Shown piece after piece: positions 1 through 10,196 of a stretch of 24,439 nt of DNA (positions are counted from its first letter, which is position 1; each line of letters starts with the position of its first letter). Origin of the DNA: DASXTB01 sp036505615. Lineage in GTDB: Bacteria; Acidobacteriota; UBA6911; JACQSX01. Position numbers and translations under genes: made by a program. The notes below the pieces were generated by a model that was not told the origin of the DNA, searched no databases, and saw only the letters and a list, made by a program, of their open reading frames with translations. The DNA is taken from assembly GCA_036505615.1 (NCBI GenBank), contig DASXTB010000152.1, positions 1 to 24,439 of the forward strand. The letters are read 5' to 3'.

Positions 1-1
1 A

Positions 2-175
2 CAGATTTGTCCTCATTTTGGGTGGCAGGAAGGATATGGGGCAGTTAGTGTGAGTCCTTCTCAAGTTGAGCGCACCCGACGATACATTGCCAATCAGGAG
101 GAGCATCACCGCAAGGTGAGCTTTGCTGAAGAATGGGCCAAGCTGTTGAAGGCAATGCGCAAGGGCGAGGATTAG
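2..175 (+). CDS. REP-associated tyrosine transposase (RAYT), C-terminal part, cut by window edge
   Basis: The frame is open from the first bases to a TAG stop at 173-175, leaving 57 residues of a protein that begins outside the window. The visible part has the family's C-terminal signature: PHFGWQEGYGAVSVS, then RRYIANQEEHHRKVSF, whose tyrosine is the expected catalytic residue of Y1 (IS200/RAYT-type) transposases. It closely resembles the same region of the complete copy on the minus strand at 6339-6791 (FGWQDGYAAFAV and YRYIAQQEQHHSRVSF), so the window holds two members of one family. RAYTs are single-strand DNA HUH nucleases that act on REP hairpins. The DNA just downstream is rich in short hairpins. 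The HUH motif lies outside the window, so activity cannot be judged. Confidence 0.85.
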   Translation, partial: QICPHFGWQEGYGAVSVSPSQVERTRRYIANQEEHHRKVSFAEEWAKLLKAMRKGED

Positions 176-612
176 AGCTACCGGTATTCTTCCGCCCGCC
201 CCAAAAAACGGGCCGGGCTCATGGCGTGGGAAAATGGTCGGCAGTCCCAGGGCTCCGCAAGCTCCGCCCTGGGCTTTATTCTTCCGCCCGGCCAAAAAGC
301 GGCCGGGCTGGATTGCTTTCAAGGACCGAGAAAATGTAGAAACTCCAGTGACCGCTTCTCGGGCTGAGACGGCGCGCCGTCGCTTCAAAATGTAGAAACT
401 CCAGTGTGGACCGCTTGCGAGGTCCGGGCGATACGAGGGATCGTTGACCGGGGGTCCCTGGCGCTTCGCGCTTCGGCACCCCCGGCTACCGCTATTGGTC
501 CGCTTCGCGGACGCCCTGGTTTGCAGCGCACTGCACTATGAGAGGGCCAACGCAAAAATTTCGGCGGATAATGTCTAAAACTCCAAACCGGAGGTGGGCT
601 GCCCCCTTCACC
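176..612. repeat. Gene-free gap with REP-like hairpins and dispersed repeats
   Basis: No credible gene is visible. The gap holds a direct repeat at 185-219 and 277-309, each copy a GC-rich inverted repeat around an A-rich loop (in the second copy the arms are GCCCGGCC and GGCCGGGC). A hairpin with arms CCCAGGGC (246-253) and GCCCTGGG (266-273) lies between them. Two copies of the dispersed motif AATGTAGAAACTCCAGTG follow at 333-350 and 389-406, and a degenerate copy (AATGTCTAAAACTCC) at 570-584. The same motif recurs near 7861-7949 and 24218-24233. The position directly after a RAYT gene is typical for REP-type elements. Confidence 0.7.
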
Positions 613-1608
613 TTACGCCCTCTTCGCCAGCCCTAGCAGTTCTGCCCCGTTCTGATAGGTGATGCGCCGAAAAACCGCCGCGTCAGAGACGAACTGGCGC
701 AGGGCAGCCAAGCACTCCGCAGCGATGCACTTGCCGTTGCTGGTTCCCGCGCCGTTGCCGTCCCGGCAGTTGCAGTCGCTTCCCCAAATAAGCCGGCGAT
801 TGTGACGCTGAAGAAAATCGCGGGCGAAATCCGGATCCCTGGTTAGGGCGTTCAGACCTGAACCCGCCGAGAGGTCTCCGTAAATGTTTGGATAGTCAGC
901 CAGCAGCCGGTCTGTGAGGCCGCCCTTCTTTACTGGCCCCTTTGGATACAACTCCAGTGGATTGAGATCGGCGCTGACATTTCCCCACCAGGTTTGCGCA
1001 TGGCCGATGAAATTAACTCTAGGGTACGCCTTGAGAATCGGCCCAAAACGTTCGATACCTGTGTTGTACGTGTCATGCTCGAAATGGAGCAGAACCGGCA
1101 GCCGCATCTCTTCGGCCAGTTTGTAAACGCGGTGCATCTCGGGCGAATCGACAGCCACGGGGTATTTCATTTCGCCGATTCCGATCGCTCCACGCAGAAG
1201 GTTACCGCGAATGACGTCCATGGCCCGGGACAGCGAAGGATCGGCGGATGCGAAGCGGAGAAATTTACCCGGATTCTCCTTCTCCACCTGGGCGCTGTCT
1301 CTATTGCCTCCCACGACCAGGGCCCAGTCGGTCACATAAGTGGACCCGCCTTGGATCATCCATCCTTCGATGGGGAGCAAAATGGTCGTAGTTACCTGAT
1401 GGCGCTGCTGGTGCACCAGCAGCTGCTCGTGTGTGCGGCCGGTGTAGAGAGAGTGCTGGTGGAGGTCGAGAAGGGGATGAGTTTCTTGCGCTAAAGCAAG
1501 CCTCCGGGCACCCGAAATGGCCTGTGCTGCAGCCTGACAGACCGCGGCGCCTCCAAGCACCGAAACGGCCTTTAGAAACCCCCGTCGCGTCTGACAACCA
1601 TCATCCAT
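613..1608 (-). CDS. Tat-exported amidohydrolase (TIM-barrel, amidohydrolase_2 type)
   Basis: The 331-residue protein opens with a twin-arginine signal (TRRGFLKAV, residues 7-15, followed by a hydrophobic stretch), so it is expected to fold in the cytoplasm and be exported. Metal-site residues of the amidohydrolase superfamily are visible: HxH in LLDLHQH (H50, H52), LLHFEH (H175, H178), FIGHAQTWW (H203) and the terminal WGSD (D278). The substrate is unknown; the family includes lactonases, decarboxylases and deacylases. The ATG at 1606-1608 is chosen over a TTG six codons upstream because it lies a few bases after AGGGG and directly starts the Tat signal. Four cysteines (C279, C281, C294, C299) cluster right after the catalytic aspartate, which is unusual. 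It is a lone gene: the next gene is divergent. Confidence 0.85.
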   Translation of the reverse strand: MDDGCQTRRGFLKAVSVLGGAAVCQAAAQAISGARRLALAQETHPLLDLHQHSLYTGRTHEQLLVHQQRHQVTTTILLPIEGWMIQGGSTYVTDWALVVGGNRDSAQVEKENPGKFLRFASADPSLSRAMDVIRGNLLRGAIGIGEMKYPVAVDSPEMHRVYKLAEEMRLPVLLHFEHDTYNTGIERFGPILKAYPRVNFIGHAQTWWGNVSADLNPLELYPKGPVKKGGLTDRLLADYPNIYGDLSAGSGLNALTRDPDFARDFLQRHNRRLIWGSDCNCRDGNGAGTSNGKCIAAECLAALRQFVSDAAVFRRITYQNGAELLGLAKRA

Positions 1609-1953
1609 GGTGAACCCCTGTTCCAATGAGTCCGCTGGACGTCCACCGGCGTGGACGTGTACATGATCGTGTATGATCGTGCGTGATCGTCAACCCAGCC
1701 GGCGCCCGCCGCGTCCTTGGCGTCCTTTGTGGTTAAACTGCTCTTTGACCACCAAGGACACAATGGCAACTTGAACTTGCAAGTTAGCTCAGCGGTATTT
1801 CAAAGGCAAGTGGCTTTCAGCACTATCCGAGCCGAATCAGCTTTGAAGTGCTGAAAATGGATCAGATCGTGGAGCCGGAAATTTTCCAAAAGGATTGTAT
1901 TTGGCCAAGACTTGGGTGTAGAAGTTCCCAACCACCACATTAAGGAGGGTCGG
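1609..1953. promoter_or_regulatory. Divergent intergenic region with hairpins and inverted repeats
   Basis: This gap separates the divergent amidohydrolase and cupin genes. It contains a perfect hairpin with arms ACGTCCAC (1639-1646) and GTGGACGT (1651-1658), then three decamer units carrying TGATCGT (1661-1690). An inverted pair of the GTCCTTTGTGGT repeat family lies at 1713-1733 and 1748-1767. A perfect 10-base inverted repeat, TTTCAGCACT (1815-1824) and AGTGCTGAAA (1847-1856), follows about 100 bases before the cupin start. Any of these could be operators or RNA structures. I see no convincing sigma-70 promoter. Nothing in the gap looks coding. Confidence 0.5.
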
Positions 1954-2517
1954 ATGAAAAAGCGTTACTTTTGCATTGTGTGCATTTCCCTATTCTTTGG
2001 AGTTGCCTTCTGCTTGGCGCAAGCTTCCCAGCCCGCTAAGGCAGGCAAGGCGCCCAGCAGCGCGACCAAGAAGCACGTCATGGTGAGTCCCGATGACCTG
2101 AAATGGGGGCCGCTGTCGCAAAGCTTCGTCCAAGGGACACCCGGGCCTGAGTTTGCAGGCCCCCCGAAGGCGCAGGTCGCAGTAGTGTCAGGCGATCCAA
2201 CTAAACCGGGGCCGTATGTAATTCGCATCAAGACGCCCGATGGCGAAAAGATTCCGCCACACTGGCATCCTCAAGACGAAAACGTCACCGTCTTGCAGGG
2301 AACACTCGCAGTAGGCACCGGCGATAAGTTCGATCAAACCGCTGGTCATGATTTGCCGGCAGGGGGCTATCTATTGATGCCTAAGGGAGTTCACCATTTT
2401 GCCTGGAGCAAAGGTGAGTCGCTGATTCAAGTTCACGGTCAGGGACCGTTTAAGATCATCTTTGTTGGTTCCGGGGCCAAGGCGAAAGCGAAACCGGCAA
2501 GCGCGAAGAGTAAGTGA
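1954..2517 (+). CDS. Secreted cupin-domain protein
   Basis: The protein has 187 residues. The start at 1954 is preceded by an excellent ribosome binding site (AAGGAGGG, 1942-1949) and begins a signal peptide (MKKRYFCIVCISLFFGVAFC, cleavage probably near LAQA, residues 21-24). The upstream in-frame extension to 1912 is rejected for that reason. A single small beta-barrel cupin follows: motif 1 gives H103, H105 and E109 in PPHWHPQDENVTVLQG, and motif 2 gives H147 in MPKGVHHFAW, a complete 3-His/1-Glu metal set. The tail is rich in Lys and Ala. Secreted single-domain cupins of this type are common in Acidobacteria and are usually of unknown function; binding or turnover of a small molecule is possible. 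It stands alone, with a repeat-filled gap after it. Confidence 0.85.
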   Translation: MKKRYFCIVCISLFFGVAFCLAQASQPAKAGKAPSSATKKHVMVSPDDLKWGPLSQSFVQGTPGPEFAGPPKAQVAVVSGDPTKPGPYVIRIKTPDGEKIPPHWHPQDENVTVLQGTLAVGTGDKFDQTAGHDLPAGGYLLMPKGVHHFAWSKGESLIQVHGQGPFKIIFVGSGAKAKAKPASAKSK

Positions 2518-2714
2518 AGCATTTTGAAAATGTCCGTTGTCAGTTGTCTGTCGTCTGTTCCGCGATCACGTCCACGACAAGACCGCTGTGTCCTTTGTGT
2601 CCGTAGTGGTACAAAAAGATTGAACCACAAAGGACACTAAGGACACGGCGCGAAAAACGACCGCCTGTTACCTGGACCTTAGGTTTCGATAATGTCATAG
2701 GAACAGAGTTCGCC
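2518..2714. repeat. Nested inverted repeats upstream of the CxxCH gene
   Basis: An outer arm of four heptads (TGTCCGT, TGTCAGT, TGTCTGT, CGTCTGT) lies at 2531-2558. Its inverted partner, four ACGGAC-type heptads, is at 2741-2768, inside the following coding sequence. Between them is an inner inverted pair of the GTGTCCTTTGTG family at about 2588-2651, separated by a short A-rich loop. The whole gap is therefore a nested imperfect palindrome. The ribosome binding site of the next gene (AGGAA, 2699-2703) lies after it. Confidence 0.65.
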
Positions 2715-6188
<3,474 letters not shown>

Positions 6189-6241
6189 CGGGCGTTTGTG
6201 GAAAACAAAGAGGCTGTCTCAAAACGCAAATAGACAGCTCA

Positions 6242-6291
6242 GAGCCGCGCAGCGGCGCGAAGAATTGTAGCGCAGGGCGTGAGCCCTGCGT
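6242..6291 (+). repeat. REP element with GTAG foot, left of the RAYT gene
   Basis: GTAG (6267-6270) is followed directly by a perfect hairpin at 6271-6290 (arms CGCAGGGC and GCCCTGCG, loop GTGA). This is the classical REP layout recognised by RAYT transposases. Its 50 bases match the reverse complement of 6876-6925 at 47 positions. A second small palindrome (GCCGCGTAGCGGC, from 6317) lies between it and the gene. Confidence 0.8.
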
Positions 6292-6338
6292 ACACCGGAT
6301 TTGCCGAAACGCAAAAGCCGCGTAGCGGCGATCAGAAT

Positions 6339-6791
6339 TCAGTCCCAGAGATAGCGTTCGTCAAATTGGATTCCGTGATCGTGCAGTAGCCGCCGCAATT
6401 CATCCTTGAAGGACACCCGGCTATGATGTTGTTCCTGTTGAGCGATATACCGGTAAACTCGATTCAAATCGGATCGGCACACGGCGAAGGCAGCATAACC
6501 ATCTTGCCAGCCGAAATGCCATAATTTTGGCCATTTTTCGTGCACCCATCCACAAGAGTTCGATTTGAGCTTCCCCACAAACTCGGACACGCACAGGTTG
6601 GGTGGTGCACCGACCAAGGCATGAGCGTGATCGTCTACTCCATTAATGAGGATCGGCTTGGCGTTTAGGTTGCGGATTATTCCACCCATGTAGGCGAACA
6701 ACGCCTCCCGTATGTCGGGTTTCAGGCAGGGAATCCGATTCTTGGTGCTGAAGACGACGTGGTAGATTAAGCTGGTGAATGTTTGTGCCAT
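6339..6791 (-). CDS. REP-associated tyrosine transposase (RAYT, Y1/IS200-like), complete
   Basis: The protein has 150 residues, the usual length for the Y1 transposase family. Visible features are the HUH-type histidine pair in VDDHAHALV (H55, H57), the conserved FGWQDGYAAF, and the catalytic tyrosine in RVYRYIAQQEQHH (probably Y115). RAYTs nick and join single-stranded DNA at REP hairpins with a GTAG foot and are normally single-copy domesticated relatives of IS200. The ATG at 6791 is preferred to the GTG one codon upstream; a GGAGG lies somewhat far upstream. The gene sits between two REP elements in inverted orientation, both with their GTAG foot on the outer side. A second family member is cut off at the left edge of the window. 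The motifs look intact, so the protein is plausibly active. Confidence 0.9.
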   Translation of the reverse strand: MAQTFTSLIYHVVFSTKNRIPCLKPDIREALFAYMGGIIRNLNAKPILINGVDDHAHALVGAPPNLCVSEFVGKLKSNSCGWVHEKWPKLWHFGWQDGYAAFAVCRSDLNRVYRYIAQQEQHHSRVSFKDELRRLLHDHGIQFDERYLWD

Positions 6792-6875
6792 CACAATACA
6801 TAACTGCCACCTCCGGAAATTTGCGAAAAATTTCTGCCGCCGCTGCGCGGCTCCTGTCTGCTTGGGGGGACGCCA

Positions 6876-6925
6876 ACGCAGGGCTGACGCCCTGCGCTAC
6901 AATTCTTAACGCCGCTGCGCGGCTC
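6876..6925 (-). repeat. REP element with GTAG foot, right of the RAYT gene
   Basis: On the minus strand GTAG (complement of 6897-6900) leads into a perfect hairpin at 6877-6896 (arms CGCAGGGC and GCCCTGCG, loop TGAC on the plus strand). It is the inverted partner of 6242-6291, with 47 of 50 positions matching. An extra copy of the GCCGCTGCGCGGCTC part lies at 6839-6853, so the inverted pair is nested. Confidence 0.8.
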
Positions 6926-7023
6926 AGATTCGGGCAAAAGGCTCTCACACCCTCGGCTATAATTTTGCGGGGCCCCCTTATGCGGCTGCCAGAGATCGGA
7001 AAATCCAAAAGGAGAATGTCATC

Positions 7024-7836
7024 ATGAGGAACAAAAACCATTCCACACGGCTTTTCATTATTGCTGCGTCAATGGCGGGTGCGACCTGTCTGGTGGTCTC
7101 GGACTTGGTGATCTATCTGGCTGCCCAAGATAAGACTCAATGGAAGATCCACGATATGAATCGGCCGCAACCCACAATTGTTACGCCTGGGACAGAGAGC
7201 ACGCAGGATTCGGCCGGGCGTCCACCTTCTGACGCGGTAGTTCTTTTTGACGGCAAGGATCTCTCCAACTGGCGCACCGATGACGGCGGACCCGCGAAGT
7301 GGAAGGTGGAAAACGGCTATATGGAGATTGCTCCCCGGACCGGTCAGATTTTGACCAGGCAGAGCTTCGGTGACTGCCAGCTCCACGTCGAGTGGAGAGC
7401 GCCCGTGCCGCCTAAAGGGGAAGGGCAGGGACGAGGCAACAGCGGCGTCTTTTTGATGAGCAAGTATGAGATACAGGTGCTTGACTGCTACAACAACAAA
7501 ACTTATCCCGACGGTCAGGCGTCGGCCGTCTATGGACAATATCCGCCTCTGGTAAACGCTTCGCGTCCGCCTGGACAGTGGCAAGCCTACGACATCATTT
7601 TTCATCGACCGCACTTCGACAGCAGCGGGACAGTAGTTCGCCCCGCCCGCGTTACTGTGCTGCATAACGGTATTCTGGTGCAGGACAACGTGCAGTTAAT
7701 GGGACCAACGGCACACATGCAGCGGCCTCCGTATGTTGCGCATCCTGACAAGCTTCCGCTGTCACTGCAGGATCATGGAGATCCTGTTCGCTACCGGAAT
7801 ATTTGGATCCGGGAGCTTGCGGAACAGAGCGAATAA
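7024..7836 (+). CDS. Secreted DUF1080 (3-keto-disaccharide hydrolase family) protein
   Basis: The protein has 270 residues. A signal or anchor segment lies at about 9-33, then a linker to about 70, then one DUF1080 domain (about 71-266). Its hallmarks are LFDGKDLSNW (74-83), GNSGVFL (139-144 region), YEIQVLD (148-154) and the closing LQDHGDPVRYRNIWIREL. DUF1080 is a concanavalin-like beta-sandwich; characterised members hydrolyse or cleave 3-keto-glycosides, working with sugar 3-dehydrogenases. The start follows AAAAGGAG (7007-7014). The neighbours are a RAYT and a hairpin cluster, so it appears to be transcribed alone. Two more DUF1080 domains are encoded at 18460-19584, and a Gfo/Idh/MocA oxidoreductase at 10197, which supports a shared keto-sugar role. 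The substrate is unknown. Confidence 0.88.
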   Translation: MRNKNHSTRLFIIAASMAGATCLVVSDLVIYLAAQDKTQWKIHDMNRPQPTIVTPGTESTQDSAGRPPSDAVVLFDGKDLSNWRTDDGGPAKWKVENGYMEIAPRTGQILTRQSFGDCQLHVEWRAPVPPKGEGQGRGNSGVFLMSKYEIQVLDCYNNKTYPDGQASAVYGQYPPLVNASRPPGQWQAYDIIFHRPHFDSSGTVVRPARVTVLHNGILVQDNVQLMGPTAHMQRPPYVAHPDKLPLSLQDHGDPVRYRNIWIRELAEQSE

Positions 7837-8267
7837 ACTGATACGCCCCGTTCTCTAACGAATGTAGAAATTCCAGGGCTGCGATATGTGCGCCTAAGCC
7901 CGCCGCAGGGGGGCTCAGCGCGCGAAGCGGACCAAGGAGTTTCTACATTTTGTGAGCGGAGAGACGGCCTGAGGGCCGTCTCCAGGCCGCTGAAAGCGGC
8001 CAGCTGTCCCGGAGGGACAGCCGATAATAGCCCAGCGATTCATCGCTGGGTTTAGGAAGCTTCACAGCAAGAAGTCCCGTAGGGACGGCTGATTTTGGAT
8101 TGCCAAGCCAGGAATTTCAGTCGTCCCTACGGAACTCCTATTCTTTGGCTCCCCCATTCCCAGCGATAAATCGCTGGGCGAAAGAATTCTTGAAACTTCA
8201 TTGTCAAAGATGGAAGATTAACGCTCAAAAAAGCTCTCTAACCGACCAATAAAGAAAGGAGCATTCC
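7837..8267. repeat. Cluster of REP-like hairpins between two genes
   Basis: No gene is visible. A long inverted repeat has arms at 7861-7874 and 7936-7949 (AATGTAGAAATTCC and its near complement). It is followed by hairpins at 7961-7982 (GAGACGGCC arms), 7985-8001 (GGCCGCT), 8003-8021 (GCTGTCCC), 8031-8050 (CCCAGCGAT), 8074-8086 (GTCCC) and 8159-8178 (CCCAGCGAT again). A GTAG at 8079-8082 and a CTAC at 8127-8130 mark the ends of another inverted pair. The run of hairpins could end or weaken transcription from the DUF1080 gene. The ribosome binding site of the next gene (AAAGGAG, 8255-8261) closes the gap. Confidence 0.75.
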
Positions 8268-8954
8268 ATGAACGAATCCTCTGAGCGAGATTTCGGCTAT
8301 CATCTCGCCAAAAAACTTCCGTTCGACATTATCTGGATTCCTGCACTGATCACGCTGGCGGTGACCGTCGTGCGCCTGCTGGGGGAGCTGAAACATTGGT
8401 CTCCTGTGCTGTTCAATTCGAAGCCAGGCGGATTTGGGGCGCTGGTGGGAATTGCCTGGCTGGCGCCCATCTTCGGAATCTACTTCGCCGTCAAATTGGC
8501 AAAGGCGGGACATGCTCCTGTGAGTGCCGGGAAGGCCATCGGTATTGCCGTTCTAGCCCTGGTGGCATTCATTGGTGTGGGCGCGCTGGGGGCGCTCTTT
8601 CCAAAAGCTTTTCAGGCACAACTCCTCTTTATGGCCTTAGCGTCGGTGATAGCGATTCTTATTTCGCTGTACGCCTGGCCAGCCCTGGGAAAAATCCTCC
8701 TCGCCTACGGATTGGCGGCCAGGATACCAGTGGCGATCGTCATGCTATTTGCCATCCTAGGCAACTGGGGAACTCACTATGATCTTGCACCGCCCGAATT
8801 CCCTGCGATGGATCCTTGGTTGAAGTTTCTCTGGATCGGCTTGCTCCCTCAGTTGACGCTCTGGATCGCCTACACAGTGGTAATCGGGGCGATTTTTGGG
8901 GGAATTGCAGTAGCCATTGCGGGCCGGCGGAGTGCCGCTCCCGCGACGGCATAG
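8268..8954 (+). CDS. Multi-pass membrane protein of unknown function
   Basis: I do not recognise this 228-residue protein. The start is firm: AAAGGAG lies six bases before the ATG. A short charged N-terminus (MNESSERDFGYHLAKK) precedes about six hydrophobic segments, near residues 19-38, 58-79, 88-110, 117-136, 143-165 and 187-219. The loop between the last two carries THYDLAPPEFPAMDPW, probably on one face of the membrane. The layout resembles small Yip1- or DUF-type integral membrane proteins, but no motif decides this. The two neighbouring genes are not clearly linked: the next one converges from the minus strand after 62 bases. Confidence 0.7.
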   Translation: MNESSERDFGYHLAKKLPFDIIWIPALITLAVTVVRLLGELKHWSPVLFNSKPGGFGALVGIAWLAPIFGIYFAVKLAKAGHAPVSAGKAIGIAVLALVAFIGVGALGALFPKAFQAQLLFMALASVIAILISLYAWPALGKILLAYGLAARIPVAIVMLFAILGNWGTHYDLAPPEFPAMDPWLKFLWIGLLPQLTLWIAYTVVIGAIFGGIAVAIAGRRSAAPATA

Positions 8955-9016
8955 ATCGGAACGGGCTGTTTGCCGACGATCCGCCTTCACTCGAAAAGAC
9001 TTGAACAAGATGGCCG

Positions 9017-10114
9017 CTACTTCATGTGAGCCTCGACCTTCTCCAGCGCTTTCTTTACCGCGGGCGATATAGACGAGTCAGGGTGATAGCGAAGAAACTC
9101 CTCCAGCTCTGCCTTTAGCGCGCCATAGTCTCCCCGGCGCTGGTAGATCTCAGCCAGCACCAGTTGAGGAAAAGAGAAGTGTGCGGGATCGAGGCGCTTG
9201 GCCTTCTTCAAATGTTGCTCGGCATTGTCGAGCTGCCCCTCCAGGAAATAGCTTTGCCCTAGCTGGGATTGCGCCAGCGCGTCGTCAGGCCGCGCCTTCG
9301 CCGCCTGAAGATTGAACTCCAGCGATTCCTGCACCTTTCCTTCTGAGAGAAGCGCTCCTCCGAGATTAACCAGCGGTGGAAACGAGTCCGGATCCTGTTT
9401 AAGCGCCTCTCGGAAATACTGTTCCGCCTGTTTATAGTCTTTTGTTTGGTAGGCGATGGTTCCCAGTTGATTCCAGGCAACAGAGAACTGCGGCGCCAGG
9501 GCCACAGCTTTTTTCAGGCAATCGACAGCCCCAGGCACATCATGTTTGTTCAGTCGATCCTGTGCCTTTTCAAGCTGGCGCCGGGCGCTCTCGGGAACTG
9601 AGAGCTGCCTGGCCGAAATCGAGCGCCAATCCGCTTCAGTTTTGCTGTCAAAGCGAATCGTCAGCTCTACCGTCTTCTTCGCGCCGGCAAAGCTCGGGCC
9701 GATCTCGATGGTGCGCTGCATTTGGCCCACCCGGGCCACTGCTATGATCAAAGTGTACGTTCCCGGGAGAAGATCTTTGAATTTGAACTTCCCGCTGGCG
9801 TCTGCAAGGGTCTCGGCAGTGAAGGGAGTCGTGGAGCCGTGCAGCGAGACGACAGGGAATGCTTCTTGGAAAGGCTTACCGTCTGCTTGGAGAACTTTTC
9901 CCTTCAATTGATAGCGGTCGCTGTCCAATGGGCGAGCGTAGGGGGTCGCCAATGTGAAAGTGAGAAGCAGAACCGCGCCCGTCAGAAGCTGTGAAAAAAT
10001 CAATTTAGATTGTAGGGGCGGCCCTGCGTGGCCGCCCGAACCCGTGGGCCTTTCTAGGGGAACGGGCGACCACACAGGGTCGCCCGTACAGATGAAATCA
10101 ATTTTTTCGCACAT
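9017..10114 (-). CDS. TPR protein with carboxypeptidase-regulatory-like domain, exported
   Basis: Taken from the ATG at 10114 it has 365 residues. A hydrophobic segment (about 38-57, IFSQLLTGAVLLLTFTLATP) looks like a signal peptide. A carboxypeptidase-regulatory-like beta-sandwich follows (about 68-140; YQLKGKVLQADGKPF and FKFKDLLPGTYTLIIA), then about five TPR units from 177 to 350 (for example AWNQLGTIAYQTKDYKQAEQ). Such proteins usually scaffold other envelope proteins; no enzyme motif is seen. The start is doubtful. Residues 9-35 are encoded by a BIME-like palindromic element (10012-10090) lying before the signal peptide. A TTG at 10003 would start directly at the signal peptide (328 residues) but has no visible ribosome binding site. 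The gene is divergent from the Gfo/Idh/MocA gene. Confidence 0.78.
   Translation of the reverse strand: MCEKIDFICTGDPVWSPVPLERPTGSGGHAGPPLQSKLIFSQLLTGAVLLLTFTLATPYARPLDSDRYQLKGKVLQADGKPFQEAFPVVSLHGSTTPFTAETLADASGKFKFKDLLPGTYTLIIAVARVGQMQRTIEIGPSFAGAKKTVELTIRFDSKTEADWRSISARQLSVPESARRQLEKAQDRLNKHDVPGAVDCLKKAVALAPQFSVAWNQLGTIAYQTKDYKQAEQYFREALKQDPDSFPPLVNLGGALLSEGKVQESLEFNLQAAKARPDDALAQSQLGQSYFLEGQLDNAEQHLKKAKRLDPAHFSFPQLVLAEIYQRRGDYGALKAELEEFLRYHPDSSISPAVKKALEKVEAHMK
10012..10090. repeat. BIME-like two-hairpin element, copy 1
   Basis: The left hairpin (GTAG foot, stem GGGCGGCC/GGCCGCCC, loop CTGCGT) and the right hairpin (stem GGGCGACC/GGTCGCCC, ending GTAC) form an inverted pair around a spacer of about 20 bases. 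The palindrome continues outward: GAAAAAATCAATTT on the left mirrors AAATCAATTTTTTCGC on the right, giving about 9990-10113. The element lies inside the open frame of the TPR protein. Related copies are at 13444-13526 and 14794-14871. Confidence 0.85.
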
Positions 10115-10196
10115 TCTCAACTGGCGAGAATTATAACGCGCCTCTTTCTCTCCACAATGCTCCTGGTTATCCTATGGAGGACTAAAGGAGGGCGTC

